DNA of 64,000 nt from Peptacetobacter hominis (GTDB taxonomy: Bacteria > Bacillota > Clostridia > Peptostreptococcales > Peptostreptococcaceae), in NCBI RefSeq assembly GCF_006861675.1, contig NZ_SGJB01000005.1, positions 62,001 to 126,000 on the forward strand, in the 5' to 3' direction. The notes below the pieces were generated by a model. That model was not told the DNA's origin. It ran no database searches and saw only the letters and a list, made by a program, of their open reading frames with translations. Positions 25,749-34,720 of the stretch are shown in pieces. Position 1 is the first letter of the stretch. Each line of letters begins with the position of its first letter. The position numbers and the translations under genes are program-made.

Positions 25749-25777
25749 TTGTTTACAATTATCTCTAATGATATAAT
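25749..25777 (+). promoter_or_regulatory. Promoter of the GntR/UTRA gene
   Basis: TTGTTT (25749-25754), 17 bases, TATAAT (25772-25777) on the plus strand, about 20 bases downstream of the third operator copy. Confidence 0.5.
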
Positions 25778-25808
25778 ATAATCATTATATAATCGAGGAG
25801 GAATTTAT

Positions 25809-26516
25809 ATGGCTGCCATGTATATCGATATAAAAAATGATATACTTGAAAAGATAAATAGTGGTATATACGAAGAAGGAAATGTAATTCCTACTGAACT
25901 TGAACTGGCAGATTTCTATAAAGTAAGTAGACCTACAATCAGACAGGCAGTTCAGTTACTTGTTGATGATGGATATCTTGAAAAAAGAAAAAAAAGAGGA
26001 ACCATCGTATGTAAAAGAAAGATTGAACAGGAATTTACTCAAAAAATATCAAGCTTTGAAACTGAGATGTCTGAAAAAGGACTTGTTACAGATACGAATG
26101 TAATTTCACTAAAGGTTGAATATCCATCGGATGATGTCTGCTCGGCACTGTCTATTGAGTCATCCGAAAAAGTATATAAGCTTGTAAGACTTAGATACAT
26201 AGATAAAAAACCAAATGTTCTTGTTACTACATACATTCCATATGAATTATTCCCTGAACTTAAATCCGTCGATTTCAAGAAAAACAGACTCTATGATTAT
26301 TTTTCCAGTCAGGGAAATCCAGTATCCAGAATAAAGAGAAAGCTTGAAACAATAAAAGCTGATGAGACTGTATCAGATCTCCTTGATATCGCTATCGGTG
26401 AACCTGTATTTTATTTTCATTCATATGGGTATGGAAATGGCGGAAGAATTATAGAATACTCTATATCTAAATACAGAGGCGATATGAACTATTTCGTATT
26501 TGATCTTTATAGATAA
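25809..26516 (+). CDS. GntR family regulator with UTRA domain (HutC subfamily)
   Basis: A 235-residue regulator: N-terminal winged helix 'EEGNVIPTELELADFYKVSRPTIRQAVQLLVDDGYLEKRKKRGTIV' (21-66) and C-terminal UTRA ligand domain ('KVYKLVRLRYIDKKPNVLVTTYIPYELFPEL' and 'FHSYGYGNGGRIIEYSISKYRGD'). HutC-type proteins sense sugar phosphates or amino-acid derivatives. The divergent deoC-manA-rmlD-like operon with repeated operators is the likely target, so deoxyribose phosphate or a hexose phosphate is a reasonable but untested ligand. ATG after GAGGAGG; its own terminator follows. Confidence 0.87.
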   Translation: MAAMYIDIKNDILEKINSGIYEEGNVIPTELELADFYKVSRPTIRQAVQLLVDDGYLEKRKKRGTIVCKRKIEQEFTQKISSFETEMSEKGLVTDTNVISLKVEYPSDDVCSALSIESSEKVYKLVRLRYIDKKPNVLVTTYIPYELFPELKSVDFKKNRLYDYFSSQGNPVSRIKRKLETIKADETVSDLLDIAIGEPVFYFHSYGYGNGGRIIEYSISKYRGDMNYFVFDLYR

Positions 26517-26549
26517 AAAAACAGTGCAGATTATACTGCACTGTTTTTT
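26515..26549. terminator. Bidirectional terminator
   Basis: A6, stem ACAGTGCAG/CTGCACTGT with a six-base loop, then T6; separates the GntR gene from the converging zinc-ribbon gene. Confidence 0.82.
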
Positions 26550-26550
26550 G

Positions 26551-27753
26551 TTAAAGTATTAATTCTCCATCGCTTATCTCTATATAATAAGCTCCCTCTA
26601 TTTCGCTTAAATCTATATCTGTTTCTCCATTTTTAAATTCACTTATATATTCAATCACATTCATATCCTTATCCATAACTGCAGAGGCTGTAGTATCCTT
26701 TTTCCCTGATATTTTTACTTTTTTACCTACATCAGTTCCTATTTTATACATGCCTCCTTTTCTCGCTCTTTCACTATTCATATCAAGCGAAACTTCGGAT
26801 GTTTTGTACATTATAAGGTCTTCTTTATCAATAATCTGTCCATCTTTTAGAGATACATAGCAGTCTGTTTGTACAAAAGATGAGAAAAACGCCATATCTT
26901 CATTAAAATCATCTTCATTTTCATAAACGCTTACTACTCCATAATCATTATCTCCAGTAACTATCAAATATTCTCCTGCCGGAATATCTTTTCCAACAAG
27001 TATTTCTCCTTCAGAATCATGTTTGAATATATTATCCTCAGTAAATCCATCTTTTATAACAACCGGTACTGCTTCATAATATTCACTATAATCTATATAG
27101 TTTCCATTATCAACACCGACATATTCCGGAATCCGTTCTCCAAATTTTTTTACTGAAATTAATCCTATTATTACAGGAATTACATTCGCCAGAATAGCAA
27201 TCAGCACAACTATAAAAACTATCTTTTTAATACTTCTCTTTTTCCGTCCACATCTAGGACATCTTTTTGCATTCTTAGGCATCTCTGTTCCACACACACT
27301 ACATTTTTTGCCTGATTTTGACGAACCGTATTCCTTTAGTTTATCTGATGCATAGGACATTGTAGATGATATTTTTTCAAAATCATTTTCATTTAAACCA
27401 TTATATATTTTTTTCATGGTTCCCTGAATATCAGATTCATTTATTCCGATTTTTTCCATTATATTTTTTGTTTTCTTTTTATCTGTAGACTTCTGTATTT
27501 TCTTATAATCATACTCCTGATTATGTGTTTCTTTATATGAATTATGCATATTTCTTTCAGAGTTTTCATCTTTAGGAGCATGACCACTTTCAATAATCTC
27601 CTTTTCCCTTCTTTCTTTCAGCTTTCTTGAAAAAAAAGAGGTCTTGTTTTCATAACTATAGTCTATTGCAGGGTCATATCTCTGACTTGCTTTTGATTTA
27701 CTTTCTGCAAATCTTACATTTTCTATGTCTTCGTTGTAATATTTTTTTCTCAT
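26551..27753 (-). CDS. Zinc-ribbon single-pass membrane protein
   Basis: A 400-residue protein of three parts. Residues 1-150 are highly charged and predicted to be cytoplasmic and disordered. A zinc ribbon follows (CSVCGTEMPKNAKRCPRCGRKKR, about 151-173). One membrane helix (about 178-203, IVFIVVLIAILANVIPVIIGLIS) leads to an outside domain of about 200 residues with beta-rich repeats ('GKDIPAGEYLIVTGDNDYGVVSVYEN') like those of small extracellular sensor domains. The family is not recognised. A GTG three codons upstream is possible, but GAGGTGA precedes the ATG at 27753. Single-gene unit. A sensory or scaffold role is conceivable. Confidence 0.68.
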   Translation of the reverse strand: MRKKYYNEDIENVRFAESKSKASQRYDPAIDYSYENKTSFFSRKLKERREKEIIESGHAPKDENSERNMHNSYKETHNQEYDYKKIQKSTDKKKTKNIMEKIGINESDIQGTMKKIYNGLNENDFEKISSTMSYASDKLKEYGSSKSGKKCSVCGTEMPKNAKRCPRCGRKKRSIKKIVFIVVLIAILANVIPVIIGLISVKKFGERIPEYVGVDNGNYIDYSEYYEAVPVVIKDGFTEDNIFKHDSEGEILVGKDIPAGEYLIVTGDNDYGVVSVYENEDDFNEDMAFFSSFVQTDCYVSLKDGQIIDKEDLIMYKTSEVSLDMNSERARKGGMYKIGTDVGKKVKISGKKDTTASAVMDKDMNVIEYISEFKNGETDIDLSEIEGAYYIEISDGELIL

Positions 27754-27861
27754 GCGTCTCACCTCTATTAAGTGAATATTTAATCTTCTTATCTAGATTC
27801 TACCACATGAATCGTATAAAGTTCACTAAAAATGCATTTTATTTTTATATATAATTCAAAA

Positions 27862-27882
27862 GGGAGCAGTATTTCTGCTCCC
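27862..27882 (-). terminator. Terminator after L,D-transpeptidase gene
   Basis: Stem GGGAGCAG/CTGCTCCC with a five-base loop followed by TTTTGAATT on the minus strand, 11 bases after the stop. Confidence 0.75.
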
Positions 27883-27893
27883 TCTTTATGCTA

Positions 27894-29291
27894 TTAATAT
27901 AATATTATCGGTGTTCCAGGTTCTATTGTCTGATATATTGTAGCTGCACCACTATAAGGGCAGTTTACACATCCGTGAGAACCATTTGATTTATATATAC
28001 TTCCTCCAAAAGAACTTCTCCATGTAGCATCATGAAGACCTATATTACTGTTAAACGGCATCCAGTAATTTACATGAGAGTTATATCCCTGTCCAGATAG
28101 ATAAGTATCTCTTTCTTTGTAGTTAAGTGGATATATTCCACCTGGAGTTCCATGACCTTTGCTTACATTTCCTGTAACTACAGGGAAGCTTGTAACAAGT
28201 TTTCCATCTCTAAAGTACCATAAATACTGACCGCTAAGACTTATCTCAACATATGTTTTTCCTATATCATCTTTTGTACGATATAGTGCTTTCTGAGAAT
28301 ATACCGGTTCTCTTGTAACACTTTTACCTTTTTCTATAACCTTTGTAAGTTCGTCAGCTTCTTTTTCCTTATCGATAAGCCATCCATAAGATCCACCAAA
28401 TATTGTTATCTCTTTTCCTGACGCTGTAGTAAATGGTCTTGCATCACCATATGTACTATACTCTCTACTTAAACCTCTCAGATATTCAATCATAACATCT
28501 CTGTCTATAGATACCTTGTAATCTCCTTCAGAGTCACATTTAAGCATTTTTGAAAGTTCATATCCTCCAAGAACCTCTTTTCTGTCTTCAAAGTCATATG
28601 TAACCTTCATTTTTACTTTTTTATTTAATTCCTCAACTGCTTTTGCAAGGTTCTTATCATCTGATGTGTTCTTAGGTTTTTCATAATAGCCAGCTTCATC
28701 AAGGTTTATTTCCGGTGTTTCTGAATTTATGGCATTAATAACACCTTTTAGAAGTTCATCTTTCTTAAGCTTGTTACCATTTACCTCTTTTCTTATAACA
28801 TACGAATTAGTTGTTCTTACATATTCAGGATATGCACTCTTTGGCTCTATAATATACTCTTTTTTGAAACATTCAAATGAGTTATATTTTTTCTCAAGTT
28901 TTTCCTGATTGAATTCGACAAGTTCGGCTGTATATGACTTGTCTGTCCATATAGATATAGGCCATGAAAATGCGTTTTGCTGATTTTTTATCTTTTCTAT
29001 TTCATTTCCACTTTTAAGCTTAAGGTCTATATCATCCGCAGATATAGTATATTTGTTGTCTCTTCTGTCTATAAGAGTAAGAGAATATTCCTTTGAGCTT
29101 CGTCCAAATAACTCCTCGGCCTGCTCTATAGTCTTCCCTGATACACTTTCTCCATTTATTTTTGTTCCAAAGTAAAAGTGATTTGTAAAATAAAGAGAAA
29201 ATGCTATATATATAATAACTAAACAGCCAATCACTATAGCAGCAGTCTTTTTCACGGATAAATTTTTAAAAACGTCTTTTTTTCCTGACAA
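27894..29291 (-). CDS. L,D-transpeptidase with peptidoglycan-binding domain
   Basis: A 465-residue cell-wall enzyme. An N-terminal signal-anchor (about 13-32, TAAIVIGCLVIIYIAFSLYF) leads to a putative peptidoglycan-binding region of the VanW-associated type (residues 40-330, 'GKTIEQAEELFGRSSKEYSLTLIDRRDNKYTISADDIDLKL'). The C-terminal YkuD domain carries the active site 'IGLHDATWRSSFGGSIYKSNGSHGCVNCP' (His, then S-x-G-C). It cross-links stem peptides 3-3, the main linkage type in Peptostreptococcaceae such as C. difficile, and can resist beta-lactams. It is a monocistronic unit with a terminator 11 bases downstream. Confidence 0.9.
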   Translation of the reverse strand: MSGKKDVFKNLSVKKTAAIVIGCLVIIYIAFSLYFTNHFYFGTKINGESVSGKTIEQAEELFGRSSKEYSLTLIDRRDNKYTISADDIDLKLKSGNEIEKIKNQQNAFSWPISIWTDKSYTAELVEFNQEKLEKKYNSFECFKKEYIIEPKSAYPEYVRTTNSYVIRKEVNGNKLKKDELLKGVINAINSETPEINLDEAGYYEKPKNTSDDKNLAKAVEELNKKVKMKVTYDFEDRKEVLGGYELSKMLKCDSEGDYKVSIDRDVMIEYLRGLSREYSTYGDARPFTTASGKEITIFGGSYGWLIDKEKEADELTKVIEKGKSVTREPVYSQKALYRTKDDIGKTYVEISLSGQYLWYFRDGKLVTSFPVVTGNVSKGHGTPGGIYPLNYKERDTYLSGQGYNSHVNYWMPFNSNIGLHDATWRSSFGGSIYKSNGSHGCVNCPYSGAATIYQTIEPGTPIILY

Positions 29292-29492
29292 TGTACTACT
29301 ACCTTCCCTTCCTGAATTTTAAAACAATGTTAAATCGTTTCACTCATACTATTATAACTCAAAAGTATCTTATTATCCATACAATAAAGAGTAATAATAT
29401 TTACAGTTTTGTTAAATTTCATTTCCTGCTGATTTGAATTTTATTTTAATTTTCATCTATTTTTTAATAATATTTCATAATAAATAAAATAA

Positions 29493-29527
29493 ATAGAAGC
29501 TACTGTTTAATTTACAGTAGCTTCTAT
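29493..29527 (-). terminator. Terminator of argG
   Basis: Perfect 14-bp stem (29493-29506 with 29514-29527, core AGAAGCTACTGT) with a seven-base loop, then T-rich sequence on the minus strand. Confidence 0.82.
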
Positions 29528-29538
29528 AGTTTTGTCTA

Positions 29539-30735
29539 TTATTTTCCATTTTTCATGGCTCTTATTTTTAGAGGAAGCGTAAATAGATTTATAAATCCTT
29601 CAGCATCGTGATGATCGTAATATTCACTATTTCCAAATGAAGATATACTTTCATCGTATAATGGAGTCTCTGCAAATATTCCTGCAGGTTTTATATTTCC
29701 TTTGTAAAGTTTAAGTTTTACAGATCCTGTTACATTTTCCTGAGTTACATCCATGAATGCTTCTATAGCTTCTCTTAATTTAGAATACCATAAACCATCG
29801 TATATTAATTCCCCGAATTTTATTGAAACTCTCTGTTTGAAGTGAAGTGTATCTTTATCTATGCATGCACTTTCAAGTACATTGTGTGCTTCATATAATA
29901 TTGTTCCACCAGGAGTTTCATATATACCTCTTGATTTCATACCAACAAGTCTGTTTTCTACTATATCTATTATTCCTATTCCATGTTTTTTACCTTTTTC
30001 ATTTACATACTGAACAAGTTCAACCGGTGCCATTTCTTTTCCATCAACTTTTGTTGGAACACCTTTTTCAAAGTATATTTCTATATATTCAGGTGTATCG
30101 CATGCCTGTTCAGGTGATATACATTCCTTGTATATATCCTCTTTGTGTTCATTTTCAAGATGTTCTATATCTCCACCTTCTGTAGATACATGCCATAAGT
30201 TTGCATCTTCAGAATATATTTTTTCTTTTGTAGCCTTAACTTTTATTCCATGTTCATTTGCATAGTCTATTGCATCTTCTCTTGATTTTATATCCCAGAT
30301 TCTCCAAGGAGCTATTACTTTTATAGATGGGTCAAGGGCTGCTATTGTAGCTTCAAATCTAACCTGGTCATTTCCTTTTCCTGTACATCCATGACATATA
30401 TATTTTGCTCCTTCTTTATGAGCAACCTCAACAAGTTTTTTTGCTATTATAGGTCTAGCAAGAGATGTTCCTAGAAGGTACTTTCCTTCGTATTTTGCCT
30501 CAGCTTTTATTGCAGAATATATTGTTGTTGTTACAAACTCTTCAGATATATCATCTACATATGCTTTTGATGCTCCACTTTCAAGTGCTTTATTATATAC
30601 ATCTTCCATTTTATCGTCCTGTCCGACATTTCCACAGCATGCAATTACTTCAAAATCATAGTTTTCTTTAAGCCATGGTATTGTTATTGATGTATCTAAT
30701 CCTCCTGAATATGCTAATACTACTTTTTCTTTCAT
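29539..30735 (-). CDS. argG: Argininosuccinate synthase
   Basis: A 398-residue enzyme joining citrulline and aspartate with ATP to form argininosuccinate, the penultimate step of arginine synthesis. The N-type ATP pyrophosphatase loop '[18 protein letters not shown]' is at 5-22, '[16 protein letters not shown]' near 111, and '[15 protein letters not shown]' near 175, as in all ArgG. argH is not adjacent, so argG stands alone behind an arginine-type T-box leader. ATG after GGGAGGAAATTTAAA. The gene is closed by a 14-bp terminator. Confidence 0.95.
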   Translation of the reverse strand: MKEKVVLAYSGGLDTSITIPWLKENYDFEVIACCGNVGQDDKMEDVYNKALESGASKAYVDDISEEFVTTTIYSAIKAEAKYEGKYLLGTSLARPIIAKKLVEVAHKEGAKYICHGCTGKGNDQVRFEATIAALDPSIKVIAPWRIWDIKSREDAIDYANEHGIKVKATKEKIYSEDANLWHVSTEGGDIEHLENEHKEDIYKECISPEQACDTPEYIEIYFEKGVPTKVDGKEMAPVELVQYVNEKGKKHGIGIIDIVENRLVGMKSRGIYETPGGTILYEAHNVLESACIDKDTLHFKQRVSIKFGELIYDGLWYSKLREAIEAFMDVTQENVTGSVKLKLYKGNIKPAGIFAETPLYDESISSFGNSEYYDHHDAEGFINLFTLPLKIRAMKNGK

Positions 30736-30841
30736 TTTAAATTTCCTCCCTTTTTTTGAACTGTTTTTTAACTTTATGTAATCTGTTTACCTAAATATAT
30801 TCCATTTACACTGTTGTATATCTATATGGCTTTTCTGGTAA

Positions 30842-31075
30842 ATAAAAAAGTCTCTCAGCATTCAGCTGAGAGACGAATATATCCGCGGTACCACTCTTAT
30901 TGATAGAAAATCTATCCACTCTTTCCCTTAAGGCGGGATTACCTGCCACTTTTCCTATAAGGCTTCCTGTGACAATCTCAGAAGCTCTTTTCAAATGATC
31001 TACACCACAGTGCTTCCACCATCCACTGTTCTCTATAGGCTTACTTCATCCTACTTTCTTCGTCATCGATAAATG
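30842..31075 (-). ncRNA. T-box riboswitch, probable arginine specifier
   Basis: Leader of argG. On the minus strand stem I elements 'AAGTAGGATGAAGTAAGCC' and 'GATGGTGGAAGC' are present, and the specifier region reads GAAA-AGA-GCTTCTGAG. AGA (arginine) is at 30986-30988 at the same distance from the downstream GAG as TAC in the tyrS leader. The T-box core GAGTGGTACCGCGG is at 30883-30896. Terminator: GTCTCTCAGC/GCTGAGAGAC (30850-30874) plus T6. Uncharged tRNA-Arg should switch argG on. A lysine reading (AAG) one base away is less consistent with spacing and function. Confidence 0.88.
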
Positions 31076-31098
31076 TCTTTATTAATGTTTATGTTCTT

Positions 31099-31127
31099 AT
31101 AATAATTTATTTGAATTATTTTGTCAA
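31099..31127 (-). promoter_or_regulatory. Promoter of the argG T-box transcript
   Basis: TTGACA (31122-31127), 17 bases, TATTAT (31099-31104) on the minus strand, about 25 bases before the first conserved T-box element. Confidence 0.68.
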
Positions 31128-31161
31128 CACTATTTTTTGAAAATTTCAAACAAACTATATT

Positions 31162-32592
31162 TTATATACTTTCTGTAAGCTTGTTTTTAAGACTGAATTC
31201 AATAGATGTACCCTTGTGTTTAATACTTTCTATACTCATTTTTCCACCATGAAGTTTGACTATTTCATTACTTATTGCAAGCCCCAGACCACTTCCTGCT
31301 TTATTGTAATCCTCCTGGAAGAATTTATCAAATACTCTCTCAAGATTCTGCTCATCTATTCCAGAACCATTATCCGTAACTGTTATAAAAGTATTTTCAC
31401 TGTTTTGATTCACAGTTATTTTTATAAATCCTCCTGGATCAGTAAATTTAAGTGAATTCTGAACAAGATTTATAAGTACCTGTCTAAGTCTGTTTTTATC
31501 GCCTTGAATTTCATTCACTTCTCCACATTCAAATTCAAACATAAGTTTTATGTTCTTTTCTCCTGCTTTTACCTTTAACTGATTTACAACTCCGACAACA
31601 AGATTTTCAATATCGACCGTATTTATTGTAAGTCTTATTCTTTCTGATGAAAGCCTTGAGAAATCTAACAATTCCTCGACAAGATTTATAAGCCTCTCTG
31701 TCTCATCCTGAATTATTCCAAGACCTACATTAAGTTCATCTCTGCTTATATCGTCATATCCTAAAGTTTCACTCCACCCTTTTATAGATGTAAGAGGTGT
31801 TCTAAGCTCATGTGACACAGAAGATATAAACTCATTTTTTAATCTTTCATTGTTGTTTATTTCTATTGCCATCTTTTCAAAAGTTTCTGCAAGTTCACCG
31901 ATTTCATCGTCTACTATGTTTCTGCTGCTCATTTTTACATTGTAGTTACCCTGCGAAAGTTCATTTGCAAATCTTTTTAATTCTGTAAGAGGGGTTATCA
32001 GAGTTTCCGCAAATCTCAGACTTATCAATATGGCTATCAGAAGAATAGCTATACCTATAACAATCATCCATATCATCAGCTTTATGATTTCACTGTCTAT
32101 ATCATCAAGCGATACTGTGTATCTGACTGCACCCTCTATAGAGTTATTTACTTTTATAGGTACTGATATACTCATTACATGTTCTCCGGTAGATTCTATC
32201 CTATATGTATATGGCACAAGGTTTTTTGAATTACTCAACGCATTGTTGACATCTACAAAGTTCACCTTTTCATATGTCTTAAATCCGTACTGGTCCAGAA
32301 TCATATTTCTGTTTTTGTCTATAATGGATATACCATACTTACTATTTTTATCTGTTATCTGTTTTTCATATATACTGTTTATTTTGCTTTCAAAGCTTAC
32401 AGAGTCCATTGAAACAGCATTATATGCACCATTTACATATTCAACTTTGGAATCAAGATATTGTATTACAGAATTATAGTAATAACCTCTTATGTAGAAT
32501 AGAAACAATCCTTCAAAAAGAGCAACTACAAGTATTATTATTACAAAGTAGTTTTTTATTATCTTTTTTCTTAATCCTTCAAAATGTAACAC
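31162..32592 (-). CDS. Sensor histidine kinase
   Basis: A 476-residue membrane histidine kinase. Membrane helix 1 at about 12-36, an extracellular sensor of about 130 residues, helix 2 near 167-189, HAMP (LITPLTELKRFANELSQGNYNVKM...), HisKA with phospho-acceptor 'SSVSHELRTPLTSIKGW' (His near 260), and an HATPase with N box 'NLVQNSLKFT', G1 'VTDNGSGI' and G2 'GSGLGLAIS'. The frame can extend upstream into the response-regulator gene, but a GTG at 32592, one base past the regulator stop and 8 bases after AAGGAAG, is the better start. It pairs with the upstream OmpR-type regulator. Confidence 0.9.
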   Translation of the reverse strand: MLHFEGLRKKIIKNYFVIIILVVALFEGLFLFYIRGYYYNSVIQYLDSKVEYVNGAYNAVSMDSVSFESKINSIYEKQITDKNSKYGISIIDKNRNMILDQYGFKTYEKVNFVDVNNALSNSKNLVPYTYRIESTGEHVMSISVPIKVNNSIEGAVRYTVSLDDIDSEIIKLMIWMIVIGIAILLIAILISLRFAETLITPLTELKRFANELSQGNYNVKMSSRNIVDDEIGELAETFEKMAIEINNNERLKNEFISSVSHELRTPLTSIKGWSETLGYDDISRDELNVGLGIIQDETERLINLVEELLDFSRLSSERIRLTINTVDIENLVVGVVNQLKVKAGEKNIKLMFEFECGEVNEIQGDKNRLRQVLINLVQNSLKFTDPGGFIKITVNQNSENTFITVTDNGSGIDEQNLERVFDKFFQEDYNKAGSGLGLAISNEIVKLHGGKMSIESIKHKGTSIEFSLKNKLTESI

Positions 32593-32593
32593 T

Positions 32594-33292
32594 CTATTCT
32601 TCCTTTCTGAAACTGTATCCATAACCCCATATTGTCCGTATGTATTTAGGTTTAGATGGATCATCCTCTATTTTATTTCTGATTCTTCTTATATTTACGT
32701 CTACTATTTTAAAATCATATAAATAGTTTGATCCCCATACCTCTTCAAGTATTTTTTCTCTGCTTAGAGACTGCATAGCATTTGACATAAGATATTTTGT
32801 TATAGAAAACTCAGTAGGCGTAAGTTCTATCTCTTTACCATTTTTATAAAGTTTTCTCTTGTCAAGATCAAGTAAGAATGGAGGTATATTTATCTCAGAC
32901 TGTTTGTTGGATACTGCTTCTTTTTTAACTCTTCTTATAAGAGCAGAGACTCTTACCATTAATTCCTTTATACTAAATGGTTTTACAATATAATCATCAG
33001 CACCTGACATAAATCCTTCTATTTTGTCCTCTTCCTGTGATTTTGCTGTAAGCATTATTATACCTACCTGATCGTATTTTTCTCTTATATACTTACATAC
33101 TTCTATACCGCTCATATCTGGAAGCATTACATCTAGAAGCGCTATTGTTATTCCCTCTTCTGAATCTATCTTGTTTATAGCTTCCTGACCTGTTCCAGCC
33201 TCTATAATTTCATACCCTTCTCTTTTAAGATTTATACTTACAAAACTTCTTATACCTATCTCGTCCTCCAGAACAAGTATTTTTTCTTTCAT
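32594..33292 (-). CDS. Response regulator, OmpR/PhoB family
   Basis: A 232-residue two-component regulator. Receiver domain: acidic pocket 'LEDE' at 7-10, phospho-Asp in 'ITIALLDVMLPDMSG' (Asp53), switch Lys in 'DDYIVKPFSIKEL'. C-terminal winged-helix domain: 'IELTPTEFSITKYLMSNAMQSLSREKILEEVWGSNYLYDFKIVDVNIRRIRNKI'. The ATG at 33292 lies behind GAGGTGG; a GTG four codons earlier overlaps that site. Cotranscribed with a Ca-loop lipoprotein upstream and its kinase downstream. Confidence 0.92.
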   Translation of the reverse strand: MKEKILVLEDEIGIRSFVSINLKREGYEIIEAGTGQEAINKIDSEEGITIALLDVMLPDMSGIEVCKYIREKYDQVGIIMLTAKSQEEDKIEGFMSGADDYIVKPFSIKELMVRVSALIRRVKKEAVSNKQSEINIPPFLLDLDKRKLYKNGKEIELTPTEFSITKYLMSNAMQSLSREKILEEVWGSNYLYDFKIVDVNIRRIRNKIEDDPSKPKYIRTIWGYGYSFRKEE

Positions 33293-33323
33293 AATAAATC
33301 CCACCTCTCACTATACAGATTTT

Positions 33324-34685
33324 TTATTCATATGCTCTCGCAAATATTTCTTTTATGTTTTTTGTATTTAGATTATATTGTTCCAGAATTTCAGCATTAT
33401 TTATTGTAACCTGATATGTATAATCTTCCGTCTCCATAACGATTACAGTTGCTTTTTCCTTATTAAGACTCTGATTGTCATCTATTTTAGATGTTTTTGG
33501 TTTTGCAGTCAGAGTAAATATATCCTCTGGAATACCCATATCAGAGTATACTCTAAACGTAAATATTATATCCTCGTTTATATAATTCTGCTCAACACTC
33601 AAAAGTCCATACAATTCCTTTGGAACATTTACTCTAAAATTATAACTGTAATTATAGTATATTTCATTTATTCTCGAGAATCCTCTATCTTCAGACCATT
33701 GATAATAATCTATAAAAGCATATGATTTATCAACTGTTGAAGATGATACTATACATGGTATATCTATTACATTATCATTATTTATATCTGTAATAGGAAT
33801 ATAATAAGATGTTATCATCCTTGGATCATCATCAGATGTTATTTTTACAAATTTATCATTTTCCACATATAAAACAGATGTCATCATACCCTGATCAGTA
33901 TCATTAGGCATGTCTATGACAACACCCTTTTTCTCCTTCGATATATTACCTATCGAAACTCTGGTTTCCGAAAGTCCTCTTGGGTTGTCGTATACTACAG
34001 AATCTTTTATTTTCAGTTCTCCATCAGTCATATCAGCAAGATTTACTGTCATTTTTTTGTTTTCAGAATCATATGTAAGAACTACAATATCATATATATT
34101 GTCATCATCTATATATCCTATTTTTATTGAAAGAGATTTTTCATTAGGTTTTCCAGACGCATCCTCAGGCTCTATCATACCTTCTGTTTTTATCTCATTC
34201 CCATTCAGAGAATATATTCCTATTTTTGACAGATTGTTATTGTCCTTAAACTGCATGATTATCTCTTTATTTCCATCAGAATCTATATCATAAAATCCTG
34301 CATATTCTATTTTTTTACCTTTTTCAAGAGTTTCACCCGATTCCAGGAAATTGTAGCTTTCACCATTTTCCCTAAGAACCATAAATCCTACTTCAGTATC
34401 TTTTCCAGTAATGTCTTTTTTCTGAAAAGCTACAACTTCATTTACTCCATCCTCATCAAGATCAACATAGTTTATCTTTCCTACATCCTTTGTATTATCT
34501 GGAAAAATAAGTGTAACATTCTGGAACATAACCTTTGTTATTCCACTACTTAGAATTGCTTTTTCCTCATCATAGTTTGGTTTTGTCAGAAGTTTTTCCG
34601 GTGTTTTTGCACTACTACTGCTGCAACCCGAAAGAAAAAACGCTGATAAAATACCCAATAGAAAAATACCTACTATTCGTTTCAT
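33324..34685 (-). CDS. Lipoprotein with Asp-rich calcium-type loops
   Basis: A 453-residue secreted lipoprotein. Signal peptide 'MKRIVGIFLLGILSAFFLSGC' fits a lipobox (LSGC) with Cys21 as anchor. The mature part has repeats carrying DxDxDG-like loops ('YVDLDEDGVNEVV', 'YDIDSDGNKEII', 'IGYIDDDNIYDIV', 'ITDINNDNVIDIP'), as in FG-GAP/VCBS beta-propeller blades that bind calcium. An ATG seven codons upstream overlaps the region before GGAGAG, so the start at 34685 is chosen. It is in one operon with the two-component system below it, so it may be part of the signal-sensing chain. No named family is recognised. Confidence 0.72.
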   Translation of the reverse strand: MKRIVGIFLLGILSAFFLSGCSSSSAKTPEKLLTKPNYDEEKAILSSGITKVMFQNVTLIFPDNTKDVGKINYVDLDEDGVNEVVAFQKKDITGKDTEVGFMVLRENGESYNFLESGETLEKGKKIEYAGFYDIDSDGNKEIIMQFKDNNNLSKIGIYSLNGNEIKTEGMIEPEDASGKPNEKSLSIKIGYIDDDNIYDIVVLTYDSENKKMTVNLADMTDGELKIKDSVVYDNPRGLSETRVSIGNISKEKKGVVIDMPNDTDQGMMTSVLYVENDKFVKITSDDDPRMITSYYIPITDINNDNVIDIPCIVSSSTVDKSYAFIDYYQWSEDRGFSRINEIYYNYSYNFRVNVPKELYGLLSVEQNYINEDIIFTFRVYSDMGIPEDIFTLTAKPKTSKIDDNQSLNKEKATVIVMETEDYTYQVTINNAEILEQYNLNTKNIKEIFARAYE

Positions 34686-34720
34686 AATATCACTCTCCAT
34701 TTTCACAGATTACTATTTAA

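Noticed and set aside
30806-30994. Minus-strand 62-codon frame before argG
   Set aside because: It runs through the T-box core and terminator of the argG leader, has no ribosome site, and is explained by the RNA structure.
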